Of a stretch of 64,000 nucleotides of DNA, positions 38,926 to 51,627 are shown piece after piece (position 1 is the first letter of the stretch; each line of letters begins with the position of its first letter). The DNA is from Tubiluchus corallicola (lineage: Eukaryota; Priapulida; Priapulimorpha; Priapulimorphida; Tubiluchidae), in contig JAQGDQ010000015.1 in assembly GCA_030141605.1 (NCBI GenBank), positions 62,001-126,000 on the forward strand, read 5' to 3'. The notes under the pieces were generated by a model. It saw nothing but the letters and a program-made list of their open reading frames with translations. It was not told the DNA's origin and made no database searches. A program made the translations under genes and the position numbers.

Positions 38926-41576
38926 CTGTCATGCCAGGCGTCTTGTTCGAGCGAGTAAGTACGAAAAATCAGCTAAAGAAAAAACTGTAGCTTCTTCTTG
39001 CCTTCCGGATGTGGACAATATCAAAATAACATATCTACAGTCAATTATTTCATGTAGAATCCACGTGGTAAGAGTATAATAAAAATGTATCTGTGCCATT
39101 CTGCTTCTGAGTATTAAAAATTCTCATCAATTTCTCAAAAAATAACCTCAGGCGTGTTGCAATAAAAAGGCAATAAACTGCATTTTTGTCTTCTGTAGGA
39201 CTCGATTATTTTCGAAATTTATGAACATCTATGTATGAGCATAAAATTGCCAACTCTTAAAGGAAAACCGGACGCTTGTGTAGACATTAGTTCAAAAAAG
39301 TACGCTTTAAAATATTGAAAACTACAACAGCTTTTTTTTAAATCAAAGCGTAGATTAAATAATAATTACATTGGATAGTTAAATTTTGTTGAACATTCAA
39401 AGCTACGCGCAGCTCAGCGAATCCACTAAGAATGGCAATGGCGCCTTTTTGTCACATTCGCTTGACCGACAAATAGGCGCTGTACCGTCATAAACATGAT
39501 CATGAACTGCAGTGTTAGTCTGTAACGTCAGTGTGACGTGGAACTCATTTTCGTGACAGCACATCAGCGTTTTATAGCAATCTTCGCTTACGCAAACGTG
39601 GTTGACGCGCAGGGAAGATGCTTACTTTTGCACAAACTGTGGTTAGTTTGTGACGCAAGTGATAGCTGTGTTCGGTTGACTTTCCAAGGTAATTATTCAA
39701 ATATGAGAAACAATTGCTAAATTTTTTAGGCTGGAACATGTATACTTTGGATAGTAAATTTAGACTAATCAGTCGTCCAGCTTTCCTATAACGACAAGAA
39801 ATTTTGAAGCTTAGTTTTTTTTACTGTTATCATAAATATTACCTTCAATCCACGAAAAATGACAGGGTAAAAATTACTGAATATATGTTTCATGACGAGA
39901 TCATCCGAACTTTGATTTTGAACTGCGGTAATCAGCAACACACCTTTTATAAAGGAGATATTTCACCCGAAGAACCACAGAAAATCTCGGGGTAAATAAC
40001 GACTGAGTGTGTTTTGTTTATTTAGTTTTCAAATATAACAAAATGTGAAATTTTCCTCGAAAATATATTTGAGCCTTGCTTTGCATTATTTAACGCGGAA
40101 ATCCGACAAATCAATACATCACTCATCTTAACTGGCCCTGGTTTCCGAACAGGTTTCCCACGTTTCTTAAAAGATCTAAACTCTAAACGTTTTCCTTGCC
40201 GAAGTTAGTCGTATTTTCACCGAATGTCGGCCTATATTATATACTCCCTTTACTGGCTTTTACCCGGATAGCGCCATATTCCCACGTCAAAATGTTACGG
40301 GAACGAATTCTGTTATGGCACTAGTCAATGCAAAAAAGAAGCTTTTAAGAGATGCTTCTTCTATAGTATCATTAAAATGACATTCCTTTTGCCGATTTAG
40401 GTTATTCTGGTCTATCCGATTTCATTGTTCGTATATGCTCGCTTCTGTTGATTACGCATAAGCTTAGAGTACTGTTAGTTAACCACCTGTTGACCTGTGG
40501 ACCAATGGGCTTCTGGGCCAAAAGAGCTGATTAATACGTAAACCGTTAGAAGACAGAGTTATTTTTTGCATGGTTCCCCACAATAGTGATCAATGAATGA
40601 AGGAATGTTTAAGCTAAGGAAGGCCTATAAGTTTTAGGATCATTTGTTGTGCAAAAATTAATAGGTAGAGAGAGGTGATCAAGTGATAACTCGAGAAATA
40701 TAGCTCCGACCCCTGCACTGTTACACCCTTTCACGATTAATGCAACCAAAGTAAAATGATGTATGTAACCTTCGCCAGCACGAGACAACACTGATTTGAT
40801 ATTTCAATACGTTCCTCCGTCATAAATTCTGACAAGTTAATGGTTTTACTAACAGCATTTGTTTTATGTGCAGCCGTCGTGTGAATGTAACTGTTCATTC
40901 ACACGCAAGATTATAAACGATCCAAAACATCGACATTTCATTGACACTCATCTCCGGCCATTTTTCAAAACGTCCAAATCAAAACGTTTTACGATTTCAA
41001 AACGAAAGCACAAAGAATCTTTATTTCCTTCGTTGATTTTTTTCTTGCTACTTTAATGCAGAAACCTTCAACAGCATCTGAGACCCTGAATTGTTATAAG
41101 GCAAGATCGGAATGGACGCAAAGTTTAGCCCCCACAATATACAAGATTTGAGGAGATAAGTAACATAATAGTGCTTTAGCCACTACAACCATTATAGGTA
41201 ATAATAGGCAACGCCATTTTCACAAGAATCCTTGTTAGAAATGTATACAATCATCTTTTTACAAGTTCATAGATAGTTCACAATAGTTGAGAAATTATGC
41301 GGTAAGTTTTTGGCGCCTCCATATAGATTGTTGTACTATAATCAATTATTTTACTATGTTGAAAACAATTCAGGCTAGTAAAGCAAAAAACACAACTGGC
41401 GTGAAGAAGTTGTTTTTGCTCACGACGGAGACAACAATCGAGCGTCATTGCTCGGTTTAAAATGGCAAAATTTCAGGAGTTTTCATAAAATCGCAATTAT
41501 AACGCTAAGGTGACGACGAAAAGGTCTCTCTAACATTGAAATTTTGAATAAAATTTGACTGAAAAAAGAAAATGCA

Positions 41577-41720
41577 GATAACTCTCGAGTGAGTCTGGAT
41601 TTGAACCAAAGAAAAGAAAATCCATGCAGGATCAGTCCCGAGAGTCCGAACTTTTTCACATTTCTTTTATTTCGGACAAATTTGGTTTAAAAATTTTATA
41701 TCTGTATGTTTCGTCTATCA
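41577..41720. repeat. Short element with ACTCTCG inverted ends and B-box-like motif
   Basis: ACTCTCG (41581-41587) and CGAGAGT (41639-41645) are exact inverted repeats. Between them, on the minus strand, GGTTCAAATCC (41607-41597) is a perfect pol III B box. The following CTTTTTCACATTTCTTTT stretch reappears after the tRNA-like element at 41,844, so the two may be related copies. An A box in the right place was not found. Confidence 0.35.
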
Positions 41721-41843
41721 TTTACAATTATCTAATCTTCTAAGTAATTATGAATAATCACTAATTAATTATTAATTATTCAGGCGTGAGCGTTGTAACG
41801 CATACTGTTAGGAATGAATAAAGATTAAAGACTTGCCAAAACG

Positions 41844-41917
41844 AGGTGTGTTGCATATTGGTCGTTGTTTTGGGCTCGTAGACCAAAGCTCCTTGCTTCG
41901 AATCCAAGCTAGTCATG
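41844..41917 (+). repeat. tRNA-like SINE head, anticodon-like CGT
   Basis: TTGCATATTGG (41851-41861) fits the A box and GCTTCGAATCC (41895-41905) the B box, with tRNA spacing. TTTGG/CCAAA forms a perfect 5-bp anticodon stem around CTCGTAG, with T at the position before CGT (threonine-type anticodon). The T stem CTTGC/CCAAG pairs at four of five. Acceptor and D stems do not pair, so it is a tRNA-derived repeat or pseudo-tRNA, not a working gene. Confidence 0.5.
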
Positions 41918-42822
41918 ACTTTTCACATTTCTTTTTTCCGGGTAAAGGAAAACAATATAAAACTTTAAACCCTCGAGCAATGTGATCTACGGCATAAAAC
42001 AGTGGAAGGAAAAATGTTGTTATATTAAGTGTGAGTCATATCTAGTCATTTGTAACCATGCAGCGCATTAATATGTAAATTCTAGGTATGCGCCACAAGT
42101 TCGATTTTCAAACTCAAAACATATTCTCAAGTTATTGTACAAACGTTTTTCACACGTTCAGCAGGTGGTTACTGTGGGCTGAGAAATAGATTTACATTAA
42201 TTTTGTAAGAGTAATTTATAAAACGATTTCGTTTTGTAGATGGATTATTAATAGTTTATCAATTTAAATGCTAGATATTATAATGAAGGCCGTGACCACT
42301 ACTAGGTGGCCTTCAGTTGCTGCCAAAACAAACAGATAGAAGAATTTATTTGATTTTCATCAATTAATGGAAGTTGGCTACTTCAACAAAAAATCTAATC
42401 TAATGTTTATTGAACTATTGCAAAAAAACAATTTTTCTTTAATAAGCTGCGAAGAAAACGACAAGTTAAAAATCATTATGATCTTACAAATCCATATTTG
42501 GGACCACCGTCTTGGCTGTAGGTAAGACACCTAGTTTATTGTTTGCTATTGCAAAAATTCTCTATATTATATGCGTGCAAGGACCGAGAAAAGGACGTGA
42601 AATGGGAGCCGCTTAAAACAGTTTCAGGTTTAGACGATTGGGATGTAAACTTTAGGCCTTTATTGCTATGATATCATATTATTGTATATAACGTGTTGTA
42701 TAGTGTATATGATACATATTTAGTTACACTTTAAAGGGAGCTTTTCAATGAAATGTAATCAATTTTAGGGTATTGCTTTTTTAGACTTGCGTTTATTTTT
42801 ATGCGTCATTTTTGTATTATAG

Positions 42823-42969
42823 GATCAGCGCTTGTGTCTGCTTGATCAGCGCTTGTGCCTGCTTGATCAGCGCTTGTGCCTGCTTGAAGTGCGCTTGTGT
42901 CTGCTTGATCAGCGCTTGTGCCTGCTTGATCAGCGCTTGTGCCTGCTTGAAGTGCGCTTGTGCCTGCTG
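42823..42969 (+). repeat. 21-bp minisatellite, seven units in A-A-B order
   Basis: Units GATCAGCGCTTGTGCCTGCTT (A) and a variant starting GAAGTGCGCTTG (B) run as A', then A-A-B, then A-A-B. The period is exactly seven codons, so a frame 42,832-43,014 stays open and reads CLLDQRL/CLLEVRL repeats. It has no convincing start or downstream exon, so I treat it as a repeat rather than a gene. Confidence 0.9.
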
Positions 42970-44469
42970 ATTTTTTTCTTAATACTGTTTAAATACTTTT
43001 ATAAATGTCAATAAATAAATAATAACTCCACTAAATATCCCATGTGCGGTTATAGCAATTAAATTAATTTCAAAACTTTTAAGTATGTATTAAATAAACA
43101 TGTGTAGTACTATGTACGTGTGCGTGCATACTGTATGTAGTTTAAAATCTGCGAGGAGACTCAGAACGTGTTCTCGAAGAATTTCGGAAGAAACGCCACT
43201 TCGAGAAAAATGGTGCTTTCCAACCAAAAGAGTGTTTTACAAAATGAGAACATTGATTTACAACCGATGATTACCTGTCCAATATGTAAATGTCAAATAC
43301 AACAACAACTAAGCTGTGACTGACGGGTTGTAAATTGAAAAATGATTGGTAGCCAGTTGAACCGTGCCCACCCATGCGCGATACATTGATGGAGATTTTT
43401 ATCCATGGGGTCCATAAGGGGCGACAATAATATAATACTAGACGCAAATTGTTTCAGACAGACAAAATTTCCCGTATCGGAGTGGGGCGTGTCATGGGTA
43501 TTGGAATAATTGGAACCCCAGTGAATAATTATGAGATGAAACGTGACTAACCAATCACTTTTTTATGTAGTCTCGTCTGGTTTTTGTCTGATACAATTTT
43601 TTGTACCGAACCAACACAGGAGAGCAGGATGAGTTTGTCTGAGACAGAAAATTAAGCACGTTTAGTAAAAACGTGTGTGCGACAAAGTTGGTAAAACAGG
43701 GTTTATCGAGCCCACAAACGAGCAGAAAATCTGTCTCATTCAAGTTGTTGCATGCAAATTTTGCAAGGGGTGTGCCCTGTAGGCAGCAAAATATTTTTAA
43801 AACCCCAAAGCAGTGCCCTAAAGTATTTTTACCATGCGGTTTGTCGATTGATTACAGGTACCGAAATTTCACTTGTCACACATGTTACAATTATATTCTG
43901 CAATATAAATGGCAAAGACGATTTTATTTTTTTATACAAATCGCCCAAAACAAACAAATGGTCATTCAAGGTAGGAAAAGGCGGTTACGGTAAGAAGGAA
44001 AAGGCATGTCCAGAAAAATTGAATTCGTATGACTAATTTGGTACTGATAAAAAGTATCGAATGATAGCGATTAGTGATTCTGACGTCACGATAAATCGTG
44101 TTGGTGGTGAGTGGCGGGTGATACTTGTGTTGACCACATTTACTGATGTTCGTCAATCATTTAATTAAGGAAAGCCATAATAAGAGTTTGGCTTGCAATA
44201 CAATATCCACCATTAAGTTTCTGTTTAATCACTCCCGGTCAATTATATTGTTCTAATTGTTGTTCAACGCTTGCGTTCGGGCTTCGGCTATAAATACAAG
44301 TAGTTAATGCATTATATGTAAGTATGTAGGTAACTATGATAATTTGTATAAACTCGCAGGAATAGTGTAGAATGAAACCAGCATGAAATGATATATGAAT
44401 AATTGCGTATATGTAATTTCATTCGTTTCTTCAAGGTCTCATTCCAGCAGTTGTAGAAATTGAAGTATT

Positions 44470-44868
44470 AACGTTTATTAGAGCATTTAACCCATTCCTA
44501 TTTGCAGCTAATAGAGTGAGTTCCTCTACTCCTAAAGCTAGTGTTGGTTGAAGCTGTTGAACATCTTATTTATCTTAGCCATCCAAATTATTTTTTGGTT
44601 TGCCAGGTTGTGTCTTGCAAATTTTAAGGCTCTTTAAGGCGATTTTTACCGGTGTTTCACTTGGTAATCTTACAAGGTGTTTAGGCATATTGGATTTTGG
44701 ATATTAAGGAACTTCTTTGGTTCTAGTGCATAAATGTTCAATTATGATTATGTACGGTCATCTTCTATTTAAAACTTTCCTCAGAAGACTTCTACGAAAC
44801 TTGTCAATCTGCTTTTCTTGAGTTAAACCCCATGTTTCACTGTTATACATAAATATGTTGGTATAATA
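44470..44868 (-). pseudogene. Decayed non-LTR reverse transcriptase, C-terminal fragment
   Basis: On the minus strand one frame from about 44,868 to 44,470 reads like the region after the reverse-transcriptase core of non-LTR retrotransposons: YNSETWGLTQEKQIDKF then RRSLLRKVLN (44,845-44,761), CTRTKEVP, HLVRLPSETPVKIAL (to about 44,640) and QLQPTLALGVEELTLLA at the end. It is broken by in-frame stops (TGA at 44,760-44,758, TAA at 44,706-44,704, TAA at 44,577-44,575 and one more shortly after), and the catalytic part is not visible upstream. It is therefore a dead 5'-truncated copy, probably of an RTE-like or related clade. Family assignment rests on remembered motifs. Confidence 0.7.
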
Positions 44869-46914
44869 TAATTACGAATATTAAATATGAAATATGGCGT
44901 CACAGATACGGATAGAGTAACTGCGAGTCATAGGCGAATCTTAAAAAAATCGTTTCGTGAATAGATGACGTCAGTCTTGAGGTTACGTCAGACGAAGAGA
45001 TAAAAAGCTGCAATAGTTACAGTGTCAATGTATATCATTTCTGTAAAGTTGAATTTCGGAAAAAAAGGTCAACAATAGATTTACGACTCATCTTGAAACC
45101 CCTTCTTCTGTTTCTTATCAAGATTTAACAAATTCAAGTGCGCTATAACATCCCACAATGCAATAGCCTACTATGTCGTCACAAGCAAGCTGTCCACAAA
45201 AACAAGATCAAGTACAACACCAACAACGTAAGCAAATACTAGACATACGGTTTTGGAATGCAAGAAAATATGACTTTTTTATAATAGGCTTCGAGTTTTC
45301 GAAAACCTATCAATGCAGAATGTGCCGACTGCAAGAGGAGCTTTAGTGCTGTAAATTGCTTTTGCAGTTTAGCTATTAGTTAATTTTTAAATATTTTTGA
45401 CATGGCGCTGAAAATAAATCTATAAAATTGTTTCCGGGTTCCAAGCGTTCACAACTGCCTACTGAAGATTTAAGGAATGTGCCCGATTGCCCTCCCACTA
45501 TACACTTTTCTGCAAACCGAGCTGTATGTTATTCTTGATGGTGATTTTGAGCCAACATTTAATCATTAAGCCTTACCGAAAAAAGCCATGGAAAATGAAC
45601 AATGGTTTATATTATTGCCATCATTATTAGTAGGAGACGTTTTCACCTACGGCAATGAAATGCTCGGAATATTTGCAACCACTCGACTGTCAGAATTACA
45701 GAAACTTATTATGACGCATGACGTAAAGACAGGCAAAGCAGAGCTTTAATTACTTCAGGCTATATATAGAAGTATGCAACTACCGGTGATTTTCACTTAC
45801 ACTTCATGCGTTATAATATGTCTTTTTAATTCAACGATCTTTTTTTTGTTTTTACAATTCAAAATTTAGTTTTCTGCACTTGATTGAAGTCTAAACATTG
45901 CCAAAATTCACAACAGCTCTCACTCAACGAGACAATGAGAAGATTTGAAGCTATAAAAATAAGCGTTGAATTACTATGTTTCAAGGTACAGCTGGCGAGG
46001 TTTTGTTAGTGGCTTAAACTTGTTTTGTTATTGGATTTTTTGTAAGTATATAAAACTTGACAAGTAGGCCTATACCTATACAAGTGCTATCATTGTTGTT
46101 CTTTTCGTTTTCTTTTCTGTTCACTTTTCACTACTGTACAAGATATGTCACTGTCCTCAGTTAAATAACTGGGCGTTTAAACTGTCACCCCATAATCCCT
46201 ATACGGTTATATTAGCAGGGAAAGGCACCTGCCCACTGATTTTCTAATTAGCCTAATTTGATAATTCATTCTCACTAATATATTGTTAATTGGCTGACAG
46301 GAGCCTACTTAATTCCTTGGGCAAAAGTGTTGAAAGAAGTAACCCAAGTGAGGACATTAACAAGGCTGCTTAATTTGCTGCTTGCGGGGTTAGATGGCTC
46401 TTATTTCTATATAAATTCTTTACCTAATTGTACCATGTGTACAATTATATATACACATTACATATATAATTTCAGACTATATAATAAATTGTCTGAGATT
46501 AAATTAAACGGAAAGAAAGGTAATTTGTATGAAAACAATGAAACTGAACGTGAGCTTGAATCAATCCATCAACACTCAATTTATTTATCCATTCGAAAAG
46601 CGCCGAATTTATTTGTCCATTGAATGCAGAGCCATACCACCGAAAGGAGCAAATTATTGCATACATGTATTCAAAACGTACACACACATGCGCGTACACA
46701 AGAAAACACACCATTACATTAAATTTAAAAAAAATAATTAAACGTAATAGGACTGCAGTGTATTGCAGGCACTTTCACTATTATCTTGGCGATTGGCTCA
46801 CTAAATACTTTTGCCACATATTTGAACCCTTGTACACTTTGCGTTAAATCTTTTAACGACGTTGACACCGATTTCTTAGGCACTGTTTAAGTAAATACAG
46901 ATAAACTCTTTGAA

Positions 46915-47090
46915 AGCGCCGCAAACGGCGGGGCGCGCGACACGATAAAATATATTATCGCAACTTTTGTTGGACAACAAACAGGTGAACAGGTAAATTA
47001 TGACCAGGTGAGTACAGACGAGCAGTTAAAGTGTCATCTCCCCAGTGCTGGAGTTATTAAGATGAGGCAATTCCAGGTTCCAGGTGCAGC
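46915..47090. promoter_or_regulatory. CpG-rich patch with a cluster of CAGGTG E-boxes
   Basis: GCCGCAAACGGCGGGGCGCG near 46,918 is followed by three CAGGTG sites (46,982-46,987; 47,004-47,009; 47,081-47,086) and one CAGGTA. CAGGTG is the core bound by Snail/ZEB and some bHLH proteins. Candidate intronic enhancer; speculative. Confidence 0.3.
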
Positions 47091-47451
47091 CAAGAAATAC
47101 GCGAGAAAAGGTTCTTAAACTCTTGTTGCGTCCAATGAAAATATTTTCACTTGCGCGATTGATTTTTCTTAGAAAAGTCAAAATGGAGTCTTTTTCTTTA
47201 AATTTACAAAGTATAAGTTGTAAACTGCCAGCAAAGAGTCATTGGTCAGGCCTGACAGTGTTTGTTATAGACGCTGAAGAAACAAACGATAATGCTTGTA
47301 CTACCTTAACCACTTTTCCTCGGTTAATAGAAATGTTGGCAATGATCTATTGCACGTCTTTTTCAAGAAAATTGCCGCATTGCGTAAATTTGTAAAAAAT
47401 GGACCAATTACAAGAAAGTGTTGCCGCGAATCTGCAAAGTTGACTGTAGTG

Positions 47452-47497
47452 TGTCAGACAGACTGACTGACAGACAGAAAAAACAAACAAACAAACG
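47452..47497. repeat. GACA/GACT and AAAC short tandem repeats
   Basis: Interrupted GACA/GACT units run into an AAAC run. No further meaning seen. Confidence 0.75.
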
Positions 47498-49194
47498 GCG
47501 ATGAGAATATAACTCTTGGCAAGGATAAAAAGCGTGAACGCACAGATATATTAGGTGGCGCAAAAATGTGCCGAAGTTTTAATCACGATGTTATAAGAAG
47601 AAACTAATGGAATCGCCACGTTGATGTTAAAGACCTTGATGTATATAAACACCAAAAATGACAGATCATTTCTTTAGATTTTTTCAAAGATGTGGAGGTA
47701 TTAAAACAAAAATAAACAAATAAAAGCTGGAAAAAATTTTGTGTCACTATGTTAAAACTGACAGCAAGTGCTCTAGGTTTTTGTCTTCGTAACAAATCTT
47801 TATCAGTGCTTTATTTTCTGTGGTAAAGACCATGTTGATTACTGGTTGATTTTTTTATTGTTCTCCTGCCATGTATTTTGCCCGTTATATGTTAACGCGG
47901 CCGTTTTTCGCTTGATAATTATACTGATATCGTTCCGACATTTAATTTTTTGCAACATGCAAAAGTTTTTAGCCATAATTTAAAAACCACCGAAACTATC
48001 AAACTTGTAAGTTTCGCAACCAAAAGTTAGTGCATAGCAATATTATGCCGTGAAATTTCAACTTTGCAAGGCTCTTTTTTATTATGTTATTGTAGCATAA
48101 ATTTCTGCACGTTTTTTCTGCGCCATCCGATACAATGCTTCAAGGTATGCCCGGACGGATATTTCAAGGACTGGGCACAGAATAAAATCCTTTTCTCTGG
48201 TAACTGCTTCGAGCATATTTATGATATTTTGGTGATCCACGTAACAATATACGGTAGCATTCTATGGAAATATATTACACGCATACATTATGTTATAAAC
48301 ATGTATTTTAAGTTTCATTTAGGACTATCTTAAACAGAGTTCGAGTTTGACCTATTCGTTACGAAATCCTTTTGCCCAAAATCAGAAACAAATTTCAATG
48401 TCAGAAGCAACGTCTTCTTTAAAAAATTAATGATTACTTGCTCGGTAACTTTTGGCATTTCGAATGTTAAATGTCACGAGATGCTTAAGCACTAATAAGC
48501 GATAAACTTAAGCTGCCACTAATTTTTAATGAGGTCTGAGACTTCATTCTCCGTATTGCTTATTAAGCAACGTTTGTTTTCGTTATATTTCACGATTATC
48601 GAAAGAAACACGATTGCCTGAATGATATATATTGCATTTGAAACTTTAAGATACAGATGTGATATATAATTACTAGCATCCATTATAGTTTTTTGCATGT
48701 ATCCATTATCGAAAACCTTTTAAGTTATTATTCGGGATTCGCCAGACAGTTTTTTTGTTTCTTTTCGTTACAGGAAGTCGGCAGTACTCTGAATTTTTTT
48801 AAAACTAGAAAAAAATGCATGCAGTGTAGTAATTTATGGTTTACCTCAGGCGTCTTGTCTTAACTTCAGTCCTGGTCTAGGAAAACCGGCAAATGAAAAG
48901 AGAATGTCCGGGCGGAAGTTTGACTGCTTGAGGATATTCACTTGGCACAGGTCTCTTGCTCGCACCCTTTCGGGTTCAAAATGTTTGTTTGAGTTTGTTG
49001 TTGCGATGCTAGTTTTGATCAGTCATTGAATGATTCAGGGTCACACTGTATTATTATTCGAGGTAGTAATGCAAGCAAAGTAAGTAAATTTTTCAATGGG
49101 AGACCTGTTAATTTTTGCTGCTGTGATTTAGCGTTGAAATAATAGAAATATAAAATAAAAAACAAAGCATTTATTTTTATTTTATAAGCAAATC

Positions 49195-49208
49195 ATATAT
49201 ATATATAT
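49195..49208. repeat. (AT)n microsatellite
   Basis: Seven AT units in very AT-rich DNA. Confidence 0.85.
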
Positions 49209-49369
49209 AGAGAAAAAGCGACCGGACTTAATCAAGCAAACATCTACTAGCTATTGTCAACTCCGTACAAATCATACAATCTTGAATCTTGTTATTTTAA
49301 GATGTGGAACAAGATGTTTGAAAATACCAATCGCCGAACGTGATAGCTGCGAATGCTTATTTACTGAAT

Positions 49370-49490
49370 GTATATGCAGTAGTATTTTAGTGTACCTTTT
49401 ATTGTGGTATTTTATTGTAGTGTGATGTAATGTTTTGTGTTTTTTGTATGGCTTTTATGCTGAAATAAACTAACCTAATCCAATCTAAAA
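49370..49490 (+). mobile_element. Probable 3' end of a non-LTR retrotransposon
   Basis: A TG/T-rich segment (TAGTGTGATGTAATGTTTTG) leads to GCTGAAATAAACTAACCTAA and CCAATCTAA, an AATAAA with an octamer-like tail as in L2/CR1-type elements. No coding sequence is preserved. Confidence 0.4.
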
Positions 49491-50344
49491 CCCAAAATCT
49501 GGACATTAGTAAACGACTGTTAGAATCACTTCTCGACAATTTTGATTTCCGAAGATTTAATTGCTAAGGCAGGAAAAGATGTCTCTGCCAATTCAGCATA
49601 TCATTATAATCATATGTTAATTAGGTAGGTAACACGGTAAAGACGTGTGGGTCCACACAAACTACAAAGATCTCTTTTGTTACGAATTTCTGTGAACATG
49701 CAGTGTTTGTGATGGCATTCTAATGCGACTGCACCACCATGTGTCGAGTTTAACTGGCCCTGATTTAACACCTTGCAGAGTTCAACCCTTTCTTTGGCAG
49801 GATGCTGAAGCATCCGCGCGATAAGACATCTCAGATACGTCGACTGATAAAACTGATGATAGCGACGAAATGGCTAATGAGTCTTCTCGTTAAAGAGCTC
49901 CCCTTTTACCAAATGAACAAGTTGTATTGATTGGCGCAGGAAACTTTTACATTGTGGCAATTGTAAACAATCCAATAGTAAAATAATTGGTGGGCACAGT
50001 ATCCTCAACTGTATAATTACAGAATGGAACGGTAGAATTTATGTCTGTCTTCTACACTGAGTTTTCTACAATACATGCGGCTGTCAAATTTTATTTCTCC
50101 TTGCAGTCATTAATTAACTCGCAAGAAAGTTCACCATAATAAAATGTTCATAACTGGTCATTAGGTTTCACACTTTCATAACTTTGTTATACAAAGTTAA
50201 TCACTTAGGTACATAAAAGGGCAAAATAGTTTTTGAAATGCTTGAGCTTTTTTAAGTTGGTTTAAGTAAAGGATGAAGATGACTTTTTATCTGCGCGAGC
50301 TAGCGTCGCGGATCCAGCAAAAGCCACATGTTGACTTTTTTCAT

Positions 50345-50945
50345 TATGCAGTTACCACTTTTTAAATCACGTTAACTCGCAAATGCACAAAGCTTACAGG
50401 GTAGATACATGGATTAGGGGCCTTGACAATGATATGATGTGTCTGGTCAACAGATCAAGTACACTGGACAGCCAATGAACTTTTCGATTACCATTCTCCA
50501 ATTCAATTCTCCAAACCTCCTAGGGCTTTGAGTTAATTTTTTTCATAAGTATTCAGGTATTGTGAGATAGATGTGTACCTGCAGTTTTAAAAAGCTGAGA
50601 CTTTTAAGGGCCCGAGATACAAGTCATAACAACGAATAACTATAAAACTATAGTAATTAGAGTCACGAAAGTTGTTTAGCAGAAAAGCGAGTTAATATTT
50701 TTACATGTGTGGGTAATATGAATTAAATATTTTTTTCAAAATTAGCTATATCAAGTGATTGACTGTTTAATTAACACAAAGCCCGTGCACTGTGCACCAA
50801 ACAGTGTGCATACTTAAGCGTAGTAATCAAAAAGTATTTACATAAGCTAACTACACTTGACCAGGTATAGTCAGGTGTAAACACTATCACGGCGTTAAGC
50901 TCGCGGATTTAGATCTGAATTCATTCAGTCTTGTTATCTTTGACC
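50345..50945 (+). repeat. Interspersed repeat family copy (with 14.5 and 38.6 kb)
   Basis: Contains CACGTTAACTCGCAAATGCA, CTGGACAGCCAATGAACTT, TCCTAGGGCTTTGAGTTAAT, CAGGTATTGTGAGATAGATG, TGTACCTGCAGTTTTAAAAA, AAGGGCCCGAGATACAAGTC, GGTATAGTCAGGTGTAAACA and a CTCGCGGATTT...TTCATTCAGTCTTG end that also closes the copy at 15.3 kb. It is interrupted by unrelated AT-rich sequence near 50,690-50,860. Confidence 0.6.
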
Positions 50946-51491
50946 TTATATACATGTATGTAGCTTATATATATGGTAGCTGCCACCATTGATAGGCGTA
51001 CCAGGTTGCAATAAGCAGGTTACACGCGACCCCTGGGCATTTTAATATTTAAGGAGTTAAGGTGTGTCTCTTCACATCTATTATTCTAAATCTATTGTGT
51101 TTTACGAAACTTTACCGAAGATTATTAGTGTCAGTCATATGCGTGGTACTAATATCGTTTTATAGTAATCTGGAGAAATTGCTTTTGCAAAATGCTTTAC
51201 TATATCAATGTTAAATTTATTGCTTCATTTAAATTTTTGACATTTTATTATAGTCATTTAAATTTACGTGATAAATAAAATTTATTTCTGTTGTGTCAGA
51301 CGGAGCACTGATGCCACTGGAGCTCTGACAATTAGATTTGTAACTGCTTTTAAAGGTCACGTTTTTGGAAAGCTTACGCACTGATTTTTAAATTTTCGCA
51401 ACAGGTTCAATTTCTATTTCTGGTGTAAACTACTAGAACTGATGTGGGTTTTCAGGTGCAACAGCTGTAATAGTACTGCAGCAGTAGAAAT

Positions 51492-51627
<136 letters not shown>

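Noticed and set aside
41844-41917. Functional tRNA-Thr gene
   Set aside because: The acceptor and D stems do not pair and the anticodon loop closes with a mismatch; a tRNA-derived repeat fits better.
42823-42969. CRISPR-like array
   Set aside because: Units are directly adjacent with no spacers, in a eukaryotic intron; it is a minisatellite.
43673-44036. Overlapping ORFs of about 100 residues on +
   Set aside because: No domain, no splice partners and no composition shift; two overlapping frames are open at once, which suggests chance.
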